A stretch of 64,000 bases of DNA, taken from Alteromonas sp. MMG017. GTDB taxonomy: Bacteria > Pseudomonadota > Gammaproteobacteria > Enterobacterales > Alteromonadaceae. The DNA lies in contig NZ_JAGJDY010000012.1 of NCBI RefSeq assembly GCF_018100795.1, positions 62,001 to 126,000 of the forward strand. The letters are read 5' to 3'. Below, piece by piece: positions 19,343-28,053 of this stretch. The notes beneath the pieces are model-generated. The model was not told where the DNA came from and made no database searches. It saw only the letters and a program-made list of their open reading frames with translations. Position 1 is the stretch's first letter. Every line of letters starts with the position of its first letter. A program made the position numbers and the translations under genes.

Positions 19343-20737
19343 ATGACGTCTGAAAGTACAACAGATACTAACGACTATGCCCTAGAGCCTGTGCCTGAAA
19401 GTGCACAAACAAGCGGTGTGGCGGTAGGTATGATCAACGGGGCATTGGCCTTTGCGGTACCTGGACTAATTACAGGTATAGAAATAGGCGAAGCGTTAGG
19501 TTTTTGGGATAGCCTTGCCGCTTTTCTGGTAGGCGGCTTAATTTTAGCTTTCTTTGGTACGGTGACTGCGCTGGTCGGGCATGCTAACCGGCTAACATCG
19601 TTTGTCACCATACGGCATGTGTTTGGCGTGTGGGGCGCAAAGCTGGTGTCATTTTGTTTTGTGCTGTCGTTACTCGGCTGGTACGGCGTCAACCTCGACT
19701 TGTTCGCGTTGGCCACCAACGGTTTGTTAGTTGATTACTTGGGCATAACCTTTAACACCAGTGCTATTGAGTGGGGCGTTAGTGCCGTGATTGTTATCAC
19801 TACCTTATACGGCTTTCAGCGGATGGAAATATTATCCACTTGGCTGGTGCCCATAATGGGAGTGGTCACATTATTCCTATTAATAAAAAGCGCCATGGCG
19901 ATAGAGCCCTCAGGCGGCTTGGCGGTGGTAGAGTCTTCAGGAGGCTTGGCGGCGGTCGAGCCTACAATGGGTTTTGGTACGGCGGTATCGGCGGTGGTAG
20001 GAAGCTTTATTGTGTCTATTGTTTTACTGCCTGACTTAGCACGCTTTTGTCGAACAAAACGAGATGCGTGGTCAGCGTCTTTCATTCCTTTCTTTCTACT
20101 AAGTACGTTTGTATACATCGCTGCCTCTTTAGCCGCAAATGTATTCGGCAGTGACGATATTCTTGCGCTTATGGTAAAAGTGGGACTAGGGCTAGCTGCC
20201 TTTGTACTACTTATTTGTTCAAGTTGGCTCACCAATGTGTTGAATCTATATAGCGCCTCATTGGGAGCTGCGGCAGTTATTAACGGCGGGAAACAAAAGG
20301 TATTGATCATAGCTATGGGTGTGATGGGAGCTGTAGCGTCATCCCTTAATTTGCTTGATAATTTTTCTGAGTTTTTATTCTCGTTGTCCATCATGTTTAC
20401 CCCGGTTGCCGCTATCTACTGTGCTGATTTTTTCATTCTAAGAAAGCAAGCTGTGTACCGGGCGCATGACTTTATTCCCTCTTTTAATGTTTGCGCCATA
20501 GCAGCGTGGATAACCGGCATCCTGTTTAGCTTTACAAGCGCTGAAACAGGGCTGTTCATCACGCCCATTGAAGCAATAGACGCTTTGATTGTGTCATTAG
20601 CCAGCTACCTCTTTCTATATTACATGACGTTTTACATGACGCGCGCCTTCGGGGCTAAGAACAACAGATTAACCAGCAACACAGATGGCAGCATCGATAG
20701 CCCTATCAAGAACAGTACTAAGAGAGAAAACCCATGA
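19343..20737 (+). CDS. NCS1-family purine/cytosine-type permease
   Basis: A 464-residue membrane transporter with about 12 hydrophobic segments. The N-terminal region GVAVGMINGALAFAVPGLITGIEIG and the FGTVTALVGHANRLTSFVTIRHVFG block are typical of CodB-like nucleobase:cation symporters. Substrates in the family include cytosine, uracil, allantoin and hydantoins. Because the next gene is a DUF917 enzyme, coupled by a four-base overlap (ATGA), a hydantoin-like or other N-heterocyclic substrate is plausible but inferred. A loop near residue 190 holds a nine-residue duplication (SGGLAVVES, SGGLAAVEP). The C-terminal tail is polar. Probable regulation by the divergent Lrp-type protein. Confidence 0.88.
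   Translation: MTSESTTDTNDYALEPVPESAQTSGVAVGMINGALAFAVPGLITGIEIGEALGFWDSLAAFLVGGLILAFFGTVTALVGHANRLTSFVTIRHVFGVWGAKLVSFCFVLSLLGWYGVNLDLFALATNGLLVDYLGITFNTSAIEWGVSAVIVITTLYGFQRMEILSTWLVPIMGVVTLFLLIKSAMAIEPSGGLAVVESSGGLAAVEPTMGFGTAVSAVVGSFIVSIVLLPDLARFCRTKRDAWSASFIPFFLLSTFVYIAASLAANVFGSDDILALMVKVGLGLAAFVLLICSSWLTNVLNLYSASLGAAAVINGGKQKVLIIAMGVMGAVASSLNLLDNFSEFLFSLSIMFTPVAAIYCADFFILRKQAVYRAHDFIPSFNVCAIAAWITGILFSFTSAETGLFITPIEAIDALIVSLASYLFLYYMTFYMTRAFGAKNNRLTSNTDGSIDSPIKNSTKRENP
19904..19957 (+). repeat. 27-bp tandem repeat, two units, in permease gene
   Basis: GAGYCYTCAGGMGGCTTGGC-type units at 19904-19930 and 19931-19957 keep the frame and duplicate nine residues in a loop of the permease. Confidence 0.85.
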
Positions 20738-21849
20738 AAGAGTTAAGCTTTCAAGATATGAAAGACATTTTGCTAGGCTGCACTGTGCTAGGTACAGGGG
20801 GCGGTGGCGAAATGAGTGAAGGCCTAGCACTCATTGATGAGGTAATCGAAAAAGGCTTGCCAATACGCCTAGTAGGGCTTGATGAAGCGCCTGATGATGC
20901 ATGGATTTGTACGCCTTATTTACTGGGTGCGCTAGATTTAAGCGCCAAAGAGGCCGACGAATACAAAGCGCTACCTAGAAATACTGAGCCAGCAATTTGC
21001 AGTGCGTATAGCCGCATAGAATCTTATTTTGATAGGAAGTTTTATGGCACCGTGTGCTGTGAAATGGGCGGTTCTAATACGGCAGTGGCATTTTATACCG
21101 CGGCGTTGAATAACGGTGTGGTGATTGATGCTGACCCTGCTGGGCGGGCAGTACCAGAAATTACCCATTCAACCTATTATCTAAATGGCCTTGATGCCGC
21201 GCCTGTTATTGCCGCCAATAACTTTTGCGAAACCTTTGTGTGTGAAGGCTTGCGTGACGATCAAAGAGCCGAGCATGTTATGCGTGCACTTTGCCAAGTG
21301 AGCGCCAACGACATTGCGGCTATCGACCATGCTATGCCTGTAAAAGACATTCGCCACGCTCTTATTGGCGGAACGATTTCAAAAGCATGGGCGCTAGGTA
21401 AAGCGGTGTCGGCTGCCAAGCTGCAAGGTGGTGATGTTGCCAAAGTGATTGCAGACGTGGGTAAAGGCTTTGTTGCCTTTAGAGGCAAAGTGACCGCCTT
21501 TGAATTTGATACGGTAGGCGGTTTTTCTGTTGGAACCGTCGATTTAGCTGGCACCGCTGATGACGAAGGCTATACCTATCAGATAGGGGTTAAGAACGAA
21601 AACTTAATTAGTTATTACGATGGTGAAGTAGATGTGACTATCCCAGATTTAATCTGCGTGATAGATGATAATACGGGGGAGCCCGTGACTAATCCGCATT
21701 ATGAAATTGGTCAAACGTTAGCGGTTATTATCTTACCTGCCCCTGATGCGTTTTTGACCCAAAAGGGTTTAGCCACCTTTGGCCCAGCCTATGTGGGTGT
21801 GGACGCGCCTTATCGCCCTGCTAGCTTGCAAAATAGACATAATAAATAG
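20734..21849 (+). CDS. DUF917 (S-methyl thiohydantoin desulfurase-like) protein
   Basis: A 371-residue cytoplasmic protein of the DUF917 family. Segments such as LLGCTVLGTGGGGEMSEGL at the N-terminus, CEMGGSNTA, DADPAGRAVPE and PDLICVIDDNTGEPVTN are characteristic. Family members are annotated as S-methyl-thiohydantoin desulfurase-like and are commonly found next to nucleobase or hydantoin permeases and hydantoinases; biochemical function is poorly known. The ATG overlaps the permease stop by four bases, so the pair is translationally coupled. No hydantoinase gene is nearby, which leaves the pathway incomplete in this window. Confidence 0.85.
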   Translation: MKELSFQDMKDILLGCTVLGTGGGGEMSEGLALIDEVIEKGLPIRLVGLDEAPDDAWICTPYLLGALDLSAKEADEYKALPRNTEPAICSAYSRIESYFDRKFYGTVCCEMGGSNTAVAFYTAALNNGVVIDADPAGRAVPEITHSTYYLNGLDAAPVIAANNFCETFVCEGLRDDQRAEHVMRALCQVSANDIAAIDHAMPVKDIRHALIGGTISKAWALGKAVSAAKLQGGDVAKVIADVGKGFVAFRGKVTAFEFDTVGGFSVGTVDLAGTADDEGYTYQIGVKNENLISYYDGEVDVTIPDLICVIDDNTGEPVTNPHYEIGQTLAVIILPAPDAFLTQKGLATFGPAYVGVDAPYRPASLQNRHNK

Positions 21850-21940
21850 GTGTAAATTAAACGTATTGCGCGTTGCTTAGCGCGCCAAGCTTGTTTATGC
21901 TCAATGCCTGCTAATATTTACGTTCTAAAAAGGGTATATC

Positions 21941-22786
21941 GTGTGTGAACTGCTTGGCATGAGTGCCAACACGCCAACTGATTTGTGTTTTAGCTTTACC
22001 GGCCTCACCCGACGCGGTGGCGAAACAGGCCCGCACAAGGACGGTTGGGGTATGGCATTTTATGAAAGCAAGGGCATACGCCTTTTTCACGACCCTGAAC
22101 CCTGTGCTACCTCTCAAATTGCAGAGTTTGTTTCCCATCTGCCGATTAAAAGCGAAACGGCTATTTGTCATATTCGCCAAGCCAATGTCGGCAATATTAA
22201 CCTAGCCAACACTCACCCCTTTACCCGAGAAATGTGGGGTAAATACTGGGTGTTTGCACATAATGGGCAGCTACCTAACTTTGTGCCTCGTGAAGGCATG
22301 TATGAAGCGGTAGGTGATACCGACAGCGAAGCCATGTTCTGCGATTTAATGAATCAAGTGCGGGAAAGCCTGCCTCGAGATGCTATGCCGCAACAATTGG
22401 CCGATACGCTGGTAAATATCGCCAAAGGCTACGCAGAGCAAGGTGTATTTAATTGCTTGCTCAGCAATGGCGAATGGTTGTTTTCATTTTGCAGTACTAA
22501 AATGGCCAGTATTACCCGCCGCGCGCCGTTTGGCCCAGCTTGCTTAAGTGACGTGGAAGTAGAAATTGATTTTGCCGCTGAAACCACACCCAATGACGTG
22601 GTAAGCATTATTGCCACCGCGCCGCTTACACACGACGAACAGTGGGATATATACGAGCGTGGTGAATGGAAGCTATGGCAGCAAGGCGAAGTGATTGCTA
22701 GCGGCAAAGTAGATGTACCCGTTCATAAATCTGAAGCCGCTATGACCAGCCCCGATCCCGATTTGAGTGCTCAACAAGCAAGTTGA
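21941..22786 (+). CDS. yafJ: Class II glutamine amidotransferase, YafJ family
   Basis: A 281-residue protein very similar to E. coli YafJ over its length: MCELLGMSANTPTD, FTGLTRRGGETGPHKDGWG, HIRQANVGN, NTHPFTREMWG, FAHNGQLP and TDSEAMFC. The nucleophile is Cys2, exposed after removal of the initiator, as in Ntn-type glutaminases. No synthetase domain is fused, so the acceptor of the ammonia is unknown. The start is a GTG at 21941 (reading GTG TGT GAA), fixed by the need for Cys2. The C-terminal 25 residues extend beyond E. coli YafJ. It is about 90 bases after the DUF917 gene. Confidence 0.92.
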   Translation: MCELLGMSANTPTDLCFSFTGLTRRGGETGPHKDGWGMAFYESKGIRLFHDPEPCATSQIAEFVSHLPIKSETAICHIRQANVGNINLANTHPFTREMWGKYWVFAHNGQLPNFVPREGMYEAVGDTDSEAMFCDLMNQVRESLPRDAMPQQLADTLVNIAKGYAEQGVFNCLLSNGEWLFSFCSTKMASITRRAPFGPACLSDVEVEIDFAAETTPNDVVSIIATAPLTHDEQWDIYERGEWKLWQQGEVIASGKVDVPVHKSEAAMTSPDPDLSAQQAS

Positions 22787-22835
22787 CCTCGCATCGCGTG
22801 TGACTTATCTAATTGATTTGGTTGATTTAATTAAC

Positions 22836-23729
22836 TTAGCTAATTTCGAGCGCTTCAACAATTAGCGATTGAATTTTCTGATAGCGAAGTGGCAGTGAGC
22901 GGTGTGGCGTTTTCACAAAATACAGCGGCTCTGTTACATCGTGCTTCGCGGGGTAAATGGTTAAGCTGTTTGCCGCATCAGCAAAACTATCAAGCACCTT
23001 AATAGGCAGTACGGTGAAGCCTAACCCTTTGCTAACCGGCAATAAAATTTGAGACAGTTGGTTTATATAACCACGCTGTGGCAATCGGTTAGGATCTAAC
23101 TGCATCAGCGCTTGCTCGCCGCTGTGACTAAAATAAAGCTTTAAGTAGTGCATGGCATCTGGGTGATTTATCAATCCAAGGCCGAGCAATGTATCGTCAA
23201 TGGTCTCATAAGGCGTACCCTTGGGTAAAATAAGCCCCAGTGATTCATGGCCTATCTTTTCAGATGAAAACAATTCCTCGTCAGGCTGCTGGGTAACTAT
23301 GCCTAGTTCAAGGCTAGACGCTTGAATGTTGTTTAATATGGTACGGTTTGGGGCAACTTCTAAATGTATGCTCAAGCGAGGATGGGTGACTTGTAGCTCA
23401 ACTAACACAGGGTACAAACGCTGTGCTAATGCACCAGAACACCCAATTACGCACTTACCTTCATAAGGTGCATCAAACTTTAAACTCTCTATAAGTGCCT
23501 GCTCATGCTTACTCAAACTTTGCGCATAGTCGTAAACTCGCTGGCCTTGTTCGGTCAGTTCAACCCCTTTACCCAAGCGAATAAGTAGCGCACAGCCACA
23601 GGCCTCTTCAAGCTTCTTAATATGCTGGCTCACGCCTGGCTGGGTCATAAACCGTTGTTCTGCGGTGCGGGTAAAATTACCCGTTTCAACTAACACCTTA
23701 AAGGTGTCGAGCCACAAAGGATTCAGCAT
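22836..23729 (-). CDS. LysR family transcriptional regulator
   Basis: A 297-residue LysR-type regulator with an N-terminal helix-turn-helix (about 3-62; NFTRTAEQRFMTQPGVSQHIKKLEEACGCALLIR) and a substrate-binding domain (about 88-290). It is divergent from the VOC-family gene at 23829 with a 99-base gap, the classical arrangement for control of the neighbour. Its ligand is unknown. A short 9-bp direct duplication (22813-22830) lies just after its stop codon. Confidence 0.93.
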   Translation of the reverse strand: MLNPLWLDTFKVLVETGNFTRTAEQRFMTQPGVSQHIKKLEEACGCALLIRLGKGVELTEQGQRVYDYAQSLSKHEQALIESLKFDAPYEGKCVIGCSGALAQRLYPVLVELQVTHPRLSIHLEVAPNRTILNNIQASSLELGIVTQQPDEELFSSEKIGHESLGLILPKGTPYETIDDTLLGLGLINHPDAMHYLKLYFSHSGEQALMQLDPNRLPQRGYINQLSQILLPVSKGLGFTVLPIKVLDSFADAANSLTIYPAKHDVTEPLYFVKTPHRSLPLRYQKIQSLIVEALEIS

Positions 23730-23828
23730 GCTATAAATTTATATTATGGATTTGAGAAATAATCATAATTTCCAGTAGTGGGTTTGTCTAGTTAATATAC
23801 CTGCATACTTTACATCGAAGAGATAAAG

Positions 23829-24344
23829 ATGACTGAAGCAGTTAAGACCCCTTATCCACGTACGTTTTCACATATTGGTATTTCGGTTCCAGACCTTGAT
23901 GCCGCCGTTATATTTTACACTGAAGTACTAGGCTGGTACTTAATCATGAAGCCAACTGAAATTGTTGAAGATGACTCAGCCATTGGTGAAATGTGTACTG
24001 ATGTATTTGGTGCAGGTTGGGACAAATTCCGCATTGCTCACCTTTCAACGGGCGACCGTGTAGGTGTTGAAATATTTGAATTTAAAAACCAAGAAAATCC
24101 TGAGAACAACTTCGAATACTGGAAAACGGGTGTATTCCATTTCTGTGTTCAAGACCCTGATGTTGAAGGCTTGGCAGAAAAGATTGTAGAAGCCGGTGGT
24201 AAGAAACGCATGAAAGCCCCGCGTTACTACTACCCAGGCGAAAAACCGTACCGCATGATTTATATGGAAGACCCGTTTGGTAACATCCTTGAAATTTATA
24301 GCCACAGCTATGAACTTCATTATGCGAGCGGTGCCTACCAATAA
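23829..24344 (+). CDS. VOC family (glyoxalase/bleomycin-resistance-like) protein
   Basis: A 171-residue single-copy vicinal oxygen chelate protein: FSHIGISVPDLDAAVIFYTEVLGW at the start (metal-ligand His in SHIGI), GVFHFCVQDPDVEGL in the second module and YMEDPFGNILEIYSHSYE near the end (Glu ligand). This pattern fits lactoylglutathione-lyase-like dioxygenases and isomerases; the substrate is undefined. AGAGATAAAG before the ATG acts as ribosome-binding site. Probably regulated by the divergent LysR protein. A 16/17-bp direct repeat lies right after the stop, then a terminator. Confidence 0.88.
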   Translation: MTEAVKTPYPRTFSHIGISVPDLDAAVIFYTEVLGWYLIMKPTEIVEDDSAIGEMCTDVFGAGWDKFRIAHLSTGDRVGVEIFEFKNQENPENNFEYWKTGVFHFCVQDPDVEGLAEKIVEAGGKKRMKAPRYYYPGEKPYRMIYMEDPFGNILEIYSHSYELHYASGAYQ

Positions 24345-24345
24345 A

Positions 24346-24378
24346 TAAAGAAGCCAGTAGGTAAAGAAGCGCAATAGG
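24346..24378 (+). repeat. 16/17-bp direct repeat after the VOC gene stop
   Basis: TAAAGAAGCCAGTAGG at 24346 and TAAAGAAGCGCAATAGG at 24362 are adjacent near-copies, followed by a partial third TAAAGGCG that enters the terminator stem. Confidence 0.72.
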
Positions 24379-24379
24379 T

Positions 24380-24407
24380 AAAGGCGAGTGGCTCACTCGC
24401 CTTTTTT
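24380..24407 (+). terminator. Intrinsic terminator after VOC gene
   Basis: AAAGGCGAGTG, loop GCT, CACTCGCCTTTTTT: an eleven-pair stem with a T-run. Confidence 0.88.
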
Positions 24408-24472
24408 AATGGGCAGAAAACTGTTCTATTGGCTCTTCTACTGGTTCTTGTATTAACACGTCTTATAGCCAC

Positions 24473-25114
24473 TCAACCCCATTGCGATGCAACGTAAGGG
24501 TTACTGTCTTTTTCTTTTGCTACCGTGGTGGTAGGGCCATGACCAGGATAAATCACCATATCATCAGGTAGCGTTAAAATATTCGCGTTTATTGAATCGA
24601 TCAGCTGTTGATGATTTCCCTGAGGGAAATCAGTGCGGCCAATTGAACCAGCAAAAATCACATCACCCACAATAACCTTGTTACTTATTCGCTCCACGAG
24701 AACCACATGGCCAGGGGTATGCCCCGGGCAGTGCAATACTTCAAGCGTTAGCTCGCCAACTGAAATGGTATCCTTGTCGTTTAACCATAAGTTAGGTGCA
24801 AAGGGCGTGGCAGGGGGAAAGCCAAACATTTGGCTTTGCTGCATAAGCGCATCTAGCCAGAATTTGTCACCTAAGTGTGGCCCCACAATCGGCACATCGT
24901 AATGTTTAGCCAGTTCGACAGTGCCGCCTACATGGTCTAAATGACCGTGGGTAAGAATGATTTTTTCAATAGTTACCTGATTATCTGACGCCGCGCAGAT
25001 GAGCTTCTGTATATCTCCGCCAGGGTCAACAAATGCCCCTTGCTTGCTACCTGCGTCCCAAATAAGCGAACAGTTTTGAGCAAATGGCGTCACCGGTATA
25101 ATAACAATTTCCAA
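24473..25114 (-). CDS. gloC: Hydroxyacylglutathione hydrolase GloC (YcbL family)
   Basis: A 213-residue metallo-beta-lactamase-fold enzyme close to E. coli YcbL/GloC: IIPVTPFAQNCSLIW, FVDPGGD, THGHLDHVGG (zinc ligands His, His, Asp, His), HCPGHTPGHVV, GDVIFAGSIGRTDFPQG and YPGHGP. Type II glyoxalases of this group hydrolyse S-D-lactoylglutathione in methylglyoxal detoxification. A frame is open to a TTG at 25132, but the TTG at 25114 (reading LEIVIIPVTP) has GGAGGA six bases upstream and matches the family start. It is the last gene of a minus-strand operon behind the amidohydrolase, 21 bases away. Confidence 0.9.
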   Translation of the reverse strand: MEIVIIPVTPFAQNCSLIWDAGSKQGAFVDPGGDIQKLICAASDNQVTIEKIILTHGHLDHVGGTVELAKHYDVPIVGPHLGDKFWLDALMQQSQMFGFPPATPFAPNLWLNDKDTISVGELTLEVLHCPGHTPGHVVLVERISNKVIVGDVIFAGSIGRTDFPQGNHQQLIDSINANILTLPDDMVIYPGHGPTTTVAKEKDSNPYVASQWG

Positions 25115-25135
25115 TGTGCTTCCTCCCAACAACGG

Positions 25136-26881
25136 CTATTTCGAAAACACTTTTTTGCCTGCTATGTAGGTAGCCTGCACTTGGGTTTTCCAAATATCCT
25201 TTTTATCTATGCTAAAGATATCTCTATCAACCAATATAAAATCCGCCCATTTGCCCGGCGTAAGGGTGCCAAGGGTGTCTTCCATATGTCCCGCGTAAGC
25301 AGCATCTAAGGTAAAGCCTTTAAAGGCTTGCTTAATCGTAAGCGCCTCGTGGGCATACCAGCCTTTAACGGGTTGGTTTTCTCTGTCTTGGCGAGTTACC
25401 GCAGCATGTAATCCATAGAAAGGGTTAGCCAACTCTACTGGGAAATCTGAGCCTAGAGGCAAAGGAATACCTGATTCCAGTAAAGTTTGCCACGCATAAG
25501 CGCCTTCCATTCTGTCCTTGCCAATACGATCTTCAGCCATGTTTTTATCGCTAGTAGCATGTGTTGGTTGCATGGATGGCAATACATCTAACTCGGCAAA
25601 ACGAGCGAGATCTTCAGGCGCGATAACTTGCGCATGTTCTATCCGATTACGTAATTCACTACCGCCAATAGCCGTAAATGTTTTTTCAAATTCATTAAGC
25701 GCAACATGATTCGCTTTATCGCCGATGGCATGATAATTCAATTGGAAACCAGCACCGATTACCGAGGTAAATAACGGTGTCATATCCTCAGGCTGAGTGA
25801 GTAATAAACCATGCTGGTGGGGAGCGTCAGAATAGGGGGCTAATAAGGCTGCGCCTCTACTGCCAAGCGCACCATCGCCATAGGCTTTGACTGAACGAAT
25901 ATATAAATAATCGTTAGCGTCACGAATGGGCCCTTTTCCTAATAGTTTACTTAAGTCGGGGTCAGTGGCGCTGATCATGGCGTATATTCGAATAGGTAAT
26001 TCAGCTTGAACCGCTTGTTTAATATAAAAGTCGTACACACCACGGCCGACACCTGCATCATGCATTGACGTAATGCCATTTGATAGTAAGTGCTTACCTG
26101 CTGCATCGAGTTGGCGTTTATATACCCCATTACTTTGCGTCGGCAAATAGGGTTCGACTAATGCCATGGCATTGTCGATTAATACCCCCGTTGGTTCACC
26201 ATTAGCATCTTTTACAATTTCACCACCAACCGGCGTGGGTGTATCTTTCGTAATACCCGCCAAGGTGAGGGTTTTAGTGTTTGCCCAACCCGCATGGCCA
26301 TCTACACGGGTTAGCCAAACAGGGCGATCAGACACTTTTTTGTCTAAATCGTTGCTGGTGGGAAAGGCTCTGTCAGACCATAACTCTTGGTTCCAACCAC
26401 GGCCAGTAATCCACGGTTGTGTGCTATTTGCCAGTGCATATTCCGCTACGCTATCTGCGGCGTTGCCAGCACTGGTGCTTTCTCGTAAATCCACTTCAAG
26501 TAGGTTTGCTCCCAAGCCTAATAAATGCCCGTGAGCATCAATTAGACCCGGCAGCATAACGCGGCCTTCACCATCAATGGTTTCTGTTATCGACACATCA
26601 TCAGTCATGCCTGCTTTAGTGTCTTTTGCACTGACGTTTAGCGATACCACCTTACCGTCATCAATAAGGATATTTGAGAAGGTCACCAACTCAGCATCAT
26701 CATTCAGCGTGTAACCTTTTACGTTGGTAAAAAGTGTTGCTGCACAAGCGATACTGGATAGTGTGGCTATAGCAAGCGCACCACCGAATTTAAGAATGGA
26801 GCGCTTTATGACGCGGCTGTTATTTTGACTAAGGGTAATTTCACTTACTATTTCTGTCGTATTAACGTGCATTTTTAGCAT
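25136..26881 (-). CDS. Exported amidohydrolase family protein (YtcJ-like)
   Basis: A 581-residue metal-dependent amidohydrolase. The N-terminus has about 30 residues, then a hydrophobic segment (ILKFGGALAIATLSSIACA) that looks like a signal peptide or anchor, so it should act outside the cytoplasm. Family motifs: LIDAHGHLLGLG (metal His pair), GRGWNQELW, MHDAGVGRG, KAYGDGALGSRGAALL, HAIGDKANH, RIEHAQVI, PSMQPTHATSDKNM and GSDFPVELANPFYGL. Substrate unknown; relatives act on amides or cyclic ureas. The start could also be at an ATG three codons downstream. It begins two bases after the dehydratase stop and is followed by gloC, so the three genes form one operon. Confidence 0.9.
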   Translation of the reverse strand: MLKMHVNTTEIVSEITLSQNNSRVIKRSILKFGGALAIATLSSIACAATLFTNVKGYTLNDDAELVTFSNILIDDGKVVSLNVSAKDTKAGMTDDVSITETIDGEGRVMLPGLIDAHGHLLGLGANLLEVDLRESTSAGNAADSVAEYALANSTQPWITGRGWNQELWSDRAFPTSNDLDKKVSDRPVWLTRVDGHAGWANTKTLTLAGITKDTPTPVGGEIVKDANGEPTGVLIDNAMALVEPYLPTQSNGVYKRQLDAAGKHLLSNGITSMHDAGVGRGVYDFYIKQAVQAELPIRIYAMISATDPDLSKLLGKGPIRDANDYLYIRSVKAYGDGALGSRGAALLAPYSDAPHQHGLLLTQPEDMTPLFTSVIGAGFQLNYHAIGDKANHVALNEFEKTFTAIGGSELRNRIEHAQVIAPEDLARFAELDVLPSMQPTHATSDKNMAEDRIGKDRMEGAYAWQTLLESGIPLPLGSDFPVELANPFYGLHAAVTRQDRENQPVKGWYAHEALTIKQAFKGFTLDAAYAGHMEDTLGTLTPGKWADFILVDRDIFSIDKKDIWKTQVQATYIAGKKVFSK

Positions 26882-26883
26882 GC

Positions 26884-27897
26884 TTATTCTTCCGTGTTAA
26901 TAATAGGGGGTTGAAGCAAAAAGTCTCGTTCCCAAATTGCGGCCATAGAGGCTTGGCTAATATTGCCACCAGACAACATAACCAAAGCCGTTTGGCCAGG
27001 TGTTGTGTTAGCAGCCCATGCCGCAACCGCCGCCATACTCATGGCGCAAGTGGGTTCTATGTGAAGTTTCAATAGGTGCTGCAGCCACTGTGTCCAGTAG
27101 GCTATTTGCAATTCGTCCACTTCGTAAAAATCATCAAGCTCTTGTAATAGAGGAAAGGTCACATTGCCCACTGAGGGTGTTGCAGCGCCGTCGGCAAGGG
27201 TCACCGGCGGTGCATCAAGGGCAACTATCTCGCCTTGCTGCAATGACTGAGAGGCATCGTTGGCGGTAAGTGGTTCAGCCCCAATCACTAACGCATCGGG
27301 TTGTAACGCTCGAGCAGTAAGTAACGTGCCCGATAGCAAGCCACCGCCACCACAAGGGGCAAAAATCGCATCTACCCTGCCTACATCTTCTAACGCTTCC
27401 ATGGCAGCAGTACCTTGGCCAGCTACAATATCAGGGTGGTTAAAGGGCGGTATCCATACCGTGTCTGCTTCCTCAGCCGCATTGGCCACGGCAATATCGG
27501 CTTCTTGGCGGGTAGGGAAGCGCTTCAACTGCGCCCCATAGCTTTCAGTGGCTGCTGCTTTGATAGGAGAAATGGTTTCGCTAGCGAAAATAGTCGCGGG
27601 AATACCATATTTTGCAGCAGCATAAGCCACGGCCTGGGCATGATTGCCTGAACTATTGGCAACCACCTTTTTAGGTAGTTCACCCCGTTCATCTAAGTGG
27701 GCCAAGAAATTTAATGCACCACGTAGCTTAAACGCCCCAATAGTTTGCAAGCACTCAGCTTTAAATAAAATGCGATGTCCCATCCATTTATTTAACAGGC
27801 TCGATTCCATAATAGGTGTGCGCTTAACGTGGTCTTTAATTCTGTCATACGCTTGAATTATGGACGAGTAGGAGAGTTCCGTTTCACTAGGGTGCAT
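26884..27897 (-). CDS. PLP-dependent threonine/serine dehydratase-like enzyme
   Basis: A 337-residue fold-type II PLP enzyme. Lys57 in GAFKLRGAL would form the Schiff base with PLP; SSGNHAQ near residue 82 and the glycine loop PCGGGGLLSG near 183 bind the cofactor phosphate, and LSGGN near 310 completes the site. Such enzymes deaminate threonine or serine to 2-oxo acids and ammonia. There is no C-terminal ACT domain, so it resembles the short catabolic type rather than biosynthetic IlvA; a racemase or a 3-hydroxyaspartate dehydratase is possible. It is the first gene of the operon with the amidohydrolase and gloC, and divergent from the GGDEF-EAL gene. Confidence 0.9.
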   Translation of the reverse strand: MHPSETELSYSSIIQAYDRIKDHVKRTPIMESSLLNKWMGHRILFKAECLQTIGAFKLRGALNFLAHLDERGELPKKVVANSSGNHAQAVAYAAAKYGIPATIFASETISPIKAAATESYGAQLKRFPTRQEADIAVANAAEEADTVWIPPFNHPDIVAGQGTAAMEALEDVGRVDAIFAPCGGGGLLSGTLLTARALQPDALVIGAEPLTANDASQSLQQGEIVALDAPPVTLADGAATPSVGNVTFPLLQELDDFYEVDELQIAYWTQWLQHLLKLHIEPTCAMSMAAVAAWAANTTPGQTALVMLSGGNISQASMAAIWERDFLLQPPIINTEE

Positions 27898-28053
27898 GAG
27901 TAACGCCTTGTATCTGCATTAGAAATACGTTTATTTAAACGCAGTTATTATTAAGTAAAGGTATACCCTACCATTTAAATGCTAAAAGGCTAATTCATAA
28001 AAAATTCATCTTCGCGGTTTATAGTCCCACCCTCTCGATGAGAGGTAATCGTA

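Noticed and set aside
19816..20394. 192-codon minus-strand frame within the permease gene
   Set aside because: Antisense shadow of a membrane-protein gene; the sequence has no protein-like features.
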